Source: Dehalococcoidales bacterium
Lineage (GTDB): Bacteria; Chloroflexota; Dehalococcoidia; Dehalococcoidales; UBA2162
NCBI GenBank assembly: GCA_030648675.1
Contig: JAUSGV010000162.1
Location: forward strand, 1-17,901
Reading direction: 5' to 3'
DNA length: 17,901 nt
The position numbers were made by a program, and so were the translations under genes. Positions 15,314 to 17,901 of the stretch are shown in pieces. Every line of letters starts with the position of its first letter. The stretch's first letter is position 1. The notes beneath the pieces were generated by a model that saw nothing but the letters and a program-made list of their open reading frames with translations, searched no databases and was not told the origin of the DNA.

Positions 15314-15898
15314 TCAGCCTGCGATTGCCGTTTTCATAGCCGAAAACGCCGGATGGGAAAACATGAATTTGAGGGACGGAACAACCAACCGGATAGGCTG
15401 CAGCCTGATCACGGCGCGGGCATTTCCGCGAATTACCACTTCTTCGCCAAGAACAGGTTCTATCCTTACCTGATTCAGCCGTGTCGACCGGAAGATCGGA
15501 TAAGCCGCGCCGAGCATAGCGTAAACGAATCCAGCGTCGGCGGGATCATCGAGTTCCAGCCTGATATCGCCTTCAAGTTTCTCGATTCTGATCTGCCGTA
15601 GAGAGCTTTTTACCAAAGCGGCGACTTTGCCGAATAGTCCTTCGGTGGTGATTATTTTCAGCATCTTTGTCAGCCCGGGCATTCTCCTCACATTTTTCTT
15701 ACGAGCAGGCTCTGCTTTTGCCGTCGTTCCCCTGCCGGGAGCAAAGTGTACCAGCCCGAACAACCAGACCAATCTCAGGCGCGTTCTCGGCAGTTTCGTC
15801 GAATCCCATTCGAGTACAGCGTCAATCGGGACGCACAGGCTAAGCACGAAAAGGACGATCAGACTAAGCAGAACGGCCAGAACGATCAAGACCCACAC
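15314..15898 (-). CDS. DUF2953 family protein (YtfI-like)
   Basis: A 194-residue protein with a GTG start and one N-terminal membrane helix (about residues 2-23). A positively charged region follows, and then the family core, including KLEGDIRLELDDPADAGFVYAMLGAAYP at about residues 107-134. This fits DUF2953, whose biochemical role is not known. In Bacillus subtilis a DUF2953 protein (YtfI) is encoded beside YtfJ/GerW. Here the gene starts one base after the stop codon of the ytfJ homologue, the same arrangement. The two are surely co-transcribed. Confidence 0.85.
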   Translation of the reverse strand: MWVLIVLAVLLSLIVLFVLSLCVPIDAVLEWDSTKLPRTRLRLVWLFGLVHFAPGRGTTAKAEPARKKNVRRMPGLTKMLKIITTEGLFGKVAALVKSSLRQIRIEKLEGDIRLELDDPADAGFVYAMLGAAYPIFRSTRLNQVRIEPVLGEEVVIRGNARAVIRLQPIRLVVPSLKFMFSHPAFSAMKTAIAG

Positions 15899-15899
15899 G

Positions 15900-16283
15900 T
15901 TAGCCGGCGTCTTCCTTCTTCATACGTTCTCTGGCTTCCATCCCTTTTTCAGTCGCTATCGGGATGGCTTCGGCGAACTTTTCGACCGCGGAGGCCAAAC
16001 CGCCCCGGACACTCTCGACTTTCACGCCATCTTTATCGATGATGACAAGCGCCATCGGCCTTATCCAGGCGCCGCCGCCGGCACCGCCCCCGCTGCCTTC
16101 ACCCATGCGGCGTCCTTCTCCTTTTCCCTCTCCTGCCCCGGCACCGAAACCAAAACCCACACTAACGAGAGGAATGAGGGTACGCCCCTGAATGTTGATC
16201 GGTTCACCGACAACCGTCCGGGTAGTCAAGACCTTTTCAATCTCTCCAAGGGTGGCTTTAACCAGGTTTTCTACAGTTTCCAT
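15900..16283 (-). CDS. ytfJ: GerW (YtfJ) family sporulation-associated protein
   Basis: The chosen ATG at 16283 gives 127 residues; the frame is open a further 19 codons but this ATG has the strong Shine-Dalgarno GGAGGGAG at proper spacing. The protein begins METVENLVKATLGEIEKVL, followed by the family core (VVGEPI...TLIPLVSVGFGFGAG). A glycine-rich stretch at about residues 45-72 and VIIDKDGVKVESV follow. This is the YtfJ/GerW layout. In Bacillus, GerW is a spore-associated protein; in non-sporulating lineages its role is unknown. It is the first gene of a pair with DUF2953. Confidence 0.88.
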   Translation of the reverse strand: METVENLVKATLGEIEKVLTTRTVVGEPINIQGRTLIPLVSVGFGFGAGAGEGKGEGRRMGEGSGGGAGGGAWIRPMALVIIDKDGVKVESVRGGLASAVEKFAEAIPIATEKGMEARERMKKEDAG

Positions 16284-16411
16284 GGTTCTCCCTCCTGAAC
16301 TAATATTTTGCGGACCAGACCCCATTAGAGTGTGCAACAAGGAGTATTAAATAGTTATAAAATCCCACACTGAAGGTATGACAAATATGTAACATTTGGG
16401 AGCCGGTCGTA

Positions 16412-16441
16412 TTTACTTTGTTTTCACGCTAACCCTATAAT
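16412..16441 (+). promoter_or_regulatory. Candidate promoter for the Mog/MoaB-like gene
   Basis: TTTACT (16412-16417) and a perfect TATAAT (16436-16441) are separated by 18 bases. The predicted start near 16448 gives a leader of about 30 bases to the TTG start at 16480. The -35 matches four of six consensus positions. Confidence 0.45.
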
Positions 16442-16479
16442 GAGTTGGGTTCCACCTTTAAACGGTAAGGATTACGGTT

Positions 16480-16983
16480 TTGGGACATCTGGAGCATAAG
16501 GAGCAATCACCGCAAAGCGTTATTTGCGCCGTCGTTGTCATCTCCGATTCACGGACGGAAAAGACCGACGAGTCCGGGAAGCTTTTACTGCAGAAACTCG
16601 GTGAAGGCGGGCATAGCGTAACGTCCTTTACGCTTTTGAAAAACGATCCGAATGCTATCCGGCAGAAACTGGACGAGTTACTCGACCATTCCGAAGTGCA
16701 AGTAGTCATTACCAGCGGAGGTACGGGGGCGAGCCACCGTGACGTTACCATAGAAACAGTAACGCCGATACTGGAGAAAAAACTGGACGGTTTTGGCGAG
16801 TTGTTCCGCTCCCTTTCCTACCAGGATATCGGAACGTCGAGCATATTAAGCCGGGCCATGGCGGGCGTCGCCCGCGGAAAGGTGATAATCAGCCTTCCCG
16901 GCTCTTTAGGTGCGACAAAGCTGGCTCTCGACAAGATAATTCTGCCGGAAATCGGACATATGGTAAGAGAAGCCAGCCGTTGA
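16480..16983 (+). CDS. MoaB/Mog-type molybdopterin adenylyltransferase
   Basis: A 167-residue protein of the MoaB/Mog family, which adenylylates molybdopterin before molybdate insertion. The family nucleotide/MPT-binding motif is seen as VVITSGGTGASHRDVTIETV (about residues 73-92). The later block PGSLGATKLALDKIILPEI is also typical. The start is TTG, with AAGGA eight bases upstream; no ATG lies near, so I accept it. The choice between MoaB and Mog names is not settled by sequence alone. moaC lies 550 bases away on the other strand, consistent with a molybdenum cofactor role. It is followed by an A/C-rich repeat. Confidence 0.9.
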   Translation: MGHLEHKEQSPQSVICAVVVISDSRTEKTDESGKLLLQKLGEGGHSVTSFTLLKNDPNAIRQKLDELLDHSEVQVVITSGGTGASHRDVTIETVTPILEKKLDGFGELFRSLSYQDIGTSSILSRAMAGVARGKVIISLPGSLGATKLALDKIILPEIGHMVREASR

Positions 16984-17062
16984 ATAACCAATGCCAAAAA
17001 CCAAGAAACCAAACAAGTACCAATTACAAAATTCCAATTCTCAAACGTTTGGATCTTTAAGT
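16984..17062. repeat. A/C-rich CCAAA-type intergenic repeat, copy C
   Basis: Plus-strand ATAACCAATGCCAAAAACC, then AAGAAACCAAACAAG, ending in CAATTCTCAAACGTTTGG. The ending matches copy B at 5120-5136. It starts directly after the Mog/MoaB-like stop codon. Confidence 0.55.
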
Positions 17063-17098
17063 CTATTCTAAAGTGGCAAACTCTTTCTTTTTTGGCTC

Positions 17099-17128
17099 TT
17101 GACATTGTCTACGGATAAGGCTTATCCT
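17099..17128 (+). promoter_or_regulatory. Candidate promoter with overlapping palindromic operator
   Basis: TTGACA (17099-17104) and TATCCT (17123-17128) are 18 bases apart, upstream of the HTH gene. A perfect inverted repeat, GGATAAG-G-CTTATCC (17113-17127), covers the right half of the spacer and most of the -10. A DNA-binding protein there would block transcription; autoregulation by the HTH product is a reasonable guess only. Confidence 0.45.
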
Positions 17129-17148
17129 TTGTCAAAAGGTAAACATAA

Positions 17149-17517
17149 GTGTCACAAATAGCCGGATACTCCGTCGCGGATGCCGCCAAGGTTTTAGGGG
17201 TGTCGACAAGGACTATACGCCGCCACCTCAAAGAAGGTAAATTACCTTATACGAAAATTGACGGGCAATTCGGGGAAGAATATAGAATAACCGAGCTACC
17301 GGAAGTACAAAAAAAGGCCGAACCGCCGGTGCCATCGGCAGAACTTTCCGGGACGGTTGCGTTCGACATTATCCGGCGCCTCGAAGAAGAGAATAGAAAT
17401 CTAGCCGGGCAGTTAGGGGTGGCTCAGGAAAAGATACGGAACCTGGAAGGCCGGCTCAAGTTGCTGGCTCAACCAAAGATCACGTGGTGGCGGAGACTGT
17501 TCGGAAAGACATACTAG
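17149..17517 (+). CDS. Excisionase-like HTH protein with coiled-coil tail
   Basis: A 122-residue protein starting at GTG with an AAGG Shine-Dalgarno nine bases before. Residues about 6-50 (YSVADAAKVLGVSTRTIRRHLKEGKLP) form a MerR/excisionase-type helix-turn-helix. The strand EYRITELPEV then follows, as in the HTH_17 family. Residues about 70-105 are heptad-like (RRLEEENRNLAGQL) and likely make a coiled coil. The tail WWRRLFGK is basic and aromatic. It is probably a small DNA-binding regulator that forms a dimer. It lies between the Mog/MoaB-like gene and moaC, which it may regulate, but this is a guess. It is convergent with moaC, with 20 bases between stop codons. Confidence 0.75.
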   Translation: MSQIAGYSVADAAKVLGVSTRTIRRHLKEGKLPYTKIDGQFGEEYRITELPEVQKKAEPPVPSAELSGTVAFDIIRRLEEENRNLAGQLGVAQEKIRNLEGRLKLLAQPKITWWRRLFGKTY

Positions 17518-17537
17518 ACGGCAGCCGCCGGTAAAAC

Positions 17538-17901
17538 CTACGCTCCAATCCTTCGGTAAACCCCGCTCTTACCGCCTTTTTTGCTCTCCAGGCGTACCTC
17601 GGATATTGTCATCCCTCTGTCCACCGCTTTCGCCATATCATAGATCGTAAGCGCGGCGACCGAAGTGGCAACAAGGGCTTCCATTTCAACGCCGGTTTTT
17701 CCGGTACATTTCACCGTCGCCGTAATGCCGATGGAATCGGAGGCAGTCAGGTCGAATTCGATATCGACATCGTTGATAAGTATGGGGTGGCAGAGGGGAA
17801 TCAGGTCGGGAGTTCTTTTGGCGGCCATTATTCCGGCTACCCTGGCTACCGCCAATACATCACCTTTTTTAAGCTTAGCCGCCTTTATCTGTTCGAGAGT
17901 T
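17538..17901 (-). CDS. moaC: Cyclic pyranopterin monophosphate synthase, 5' end beyond window
   Basis: The visible part is the C-terminal 120 residues; the frame runs on through the right edge with TLEQIKAAKLKKGDVLAVARVAG in the continuation, so the gene is truncated by the window, not broken. MoaC converts the pterin intermediate to cyclic pyranopterin monophosphate in molybdenum cofactor synthesis. Family blocks are GIMAAKRTPDLIPLCHPI and MEALVATSVAALTIYDMAK. The aspartate and lysine of DMAK, which match the catalytic pair of Escherichia coli MoaC, are present; the usual cysteine between them is alanine here. It converges on the HTH gene. Confidence 0.95.
   Translation of the reverse strand, partial: TLEQIKAAKLKKGDVLAVARVAGIMAAKRTPDLIPLCHPILINDVDIEFDLTASDSIGITATVKCTGKTGVEMEALVATSVAALTIYDMAKAVDRGMTISEVRLESKKGGKSGVYRRIGA

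Overview
The window is about half G+C by eye and looks like one contiguous chromosomal segment of an anaerobic bacterium. Three things make a Chloroflexota member, possibly of the Dehalococcoidia, my best guess: an argJ-argB-argD-argG-argH block, a ytfJ/ytfI (GerW/DUF2953) pair in a genome with no other visible sporulation gene, and intergenic repeats of the TCATTGCGAG and TTGGTTATTGG types. This is inference from memory; no rRNA or tRNA gene is present to settle it.

Left third (72-6441, minus strand): five arginine biosynthesis genes transcribed right to left as argJ, argB, argD, argG, argH. ArgJ makes N-acetylglutamate by recycling acetyl groups, ArgB phosphorylates it, ArgD makes N-acetylornithine, and ArgG and ArgH convert citrulline to arginine. 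argC and an ornithine carbamoyltransferase gene are not here. argG and argH overlap by 4 bases; the other gaps carry degenerate dispersed repeats. ArgB carries an in-frame segment that closely resembles the first half of the NrdR zinc ribbon, the strangest item in the window.

Middle (6581-12307, plus strand): a two-CBS-domain protein with a near-consensus promoter and a strong terminator; a large lipoprotein with a proline/threonine-rich stalk and 13 Asp-box repeats (beta-propeller); a membrane-anchored pentahaem cytochrome c fused to a carboxypeptidase-regulatory-like domain; and a DinB-superfamily protein followed by a hairpin terminator. The lipoprotein and cytochrome are neighbours on one strand and may form an outer-surface module, but this is not demonstrated.

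Right third (12441-17901): on the minus strand, ytfJ (GerW family) and DUF2953, then mutS with a leader hairpin that can mask its Shine-Dalgarno sequence, then a 52-residue two-helix membrane protein that is easily missed. On the plus strand lie a MoaB/Mog-type molybdenum cofactor gene and a small excisionase-like HTH protein with a palindrome over its putative -10 box. A minus-strand moaC runs off the right edge, so the Mog homologue and MoaC flank the HTH gene.
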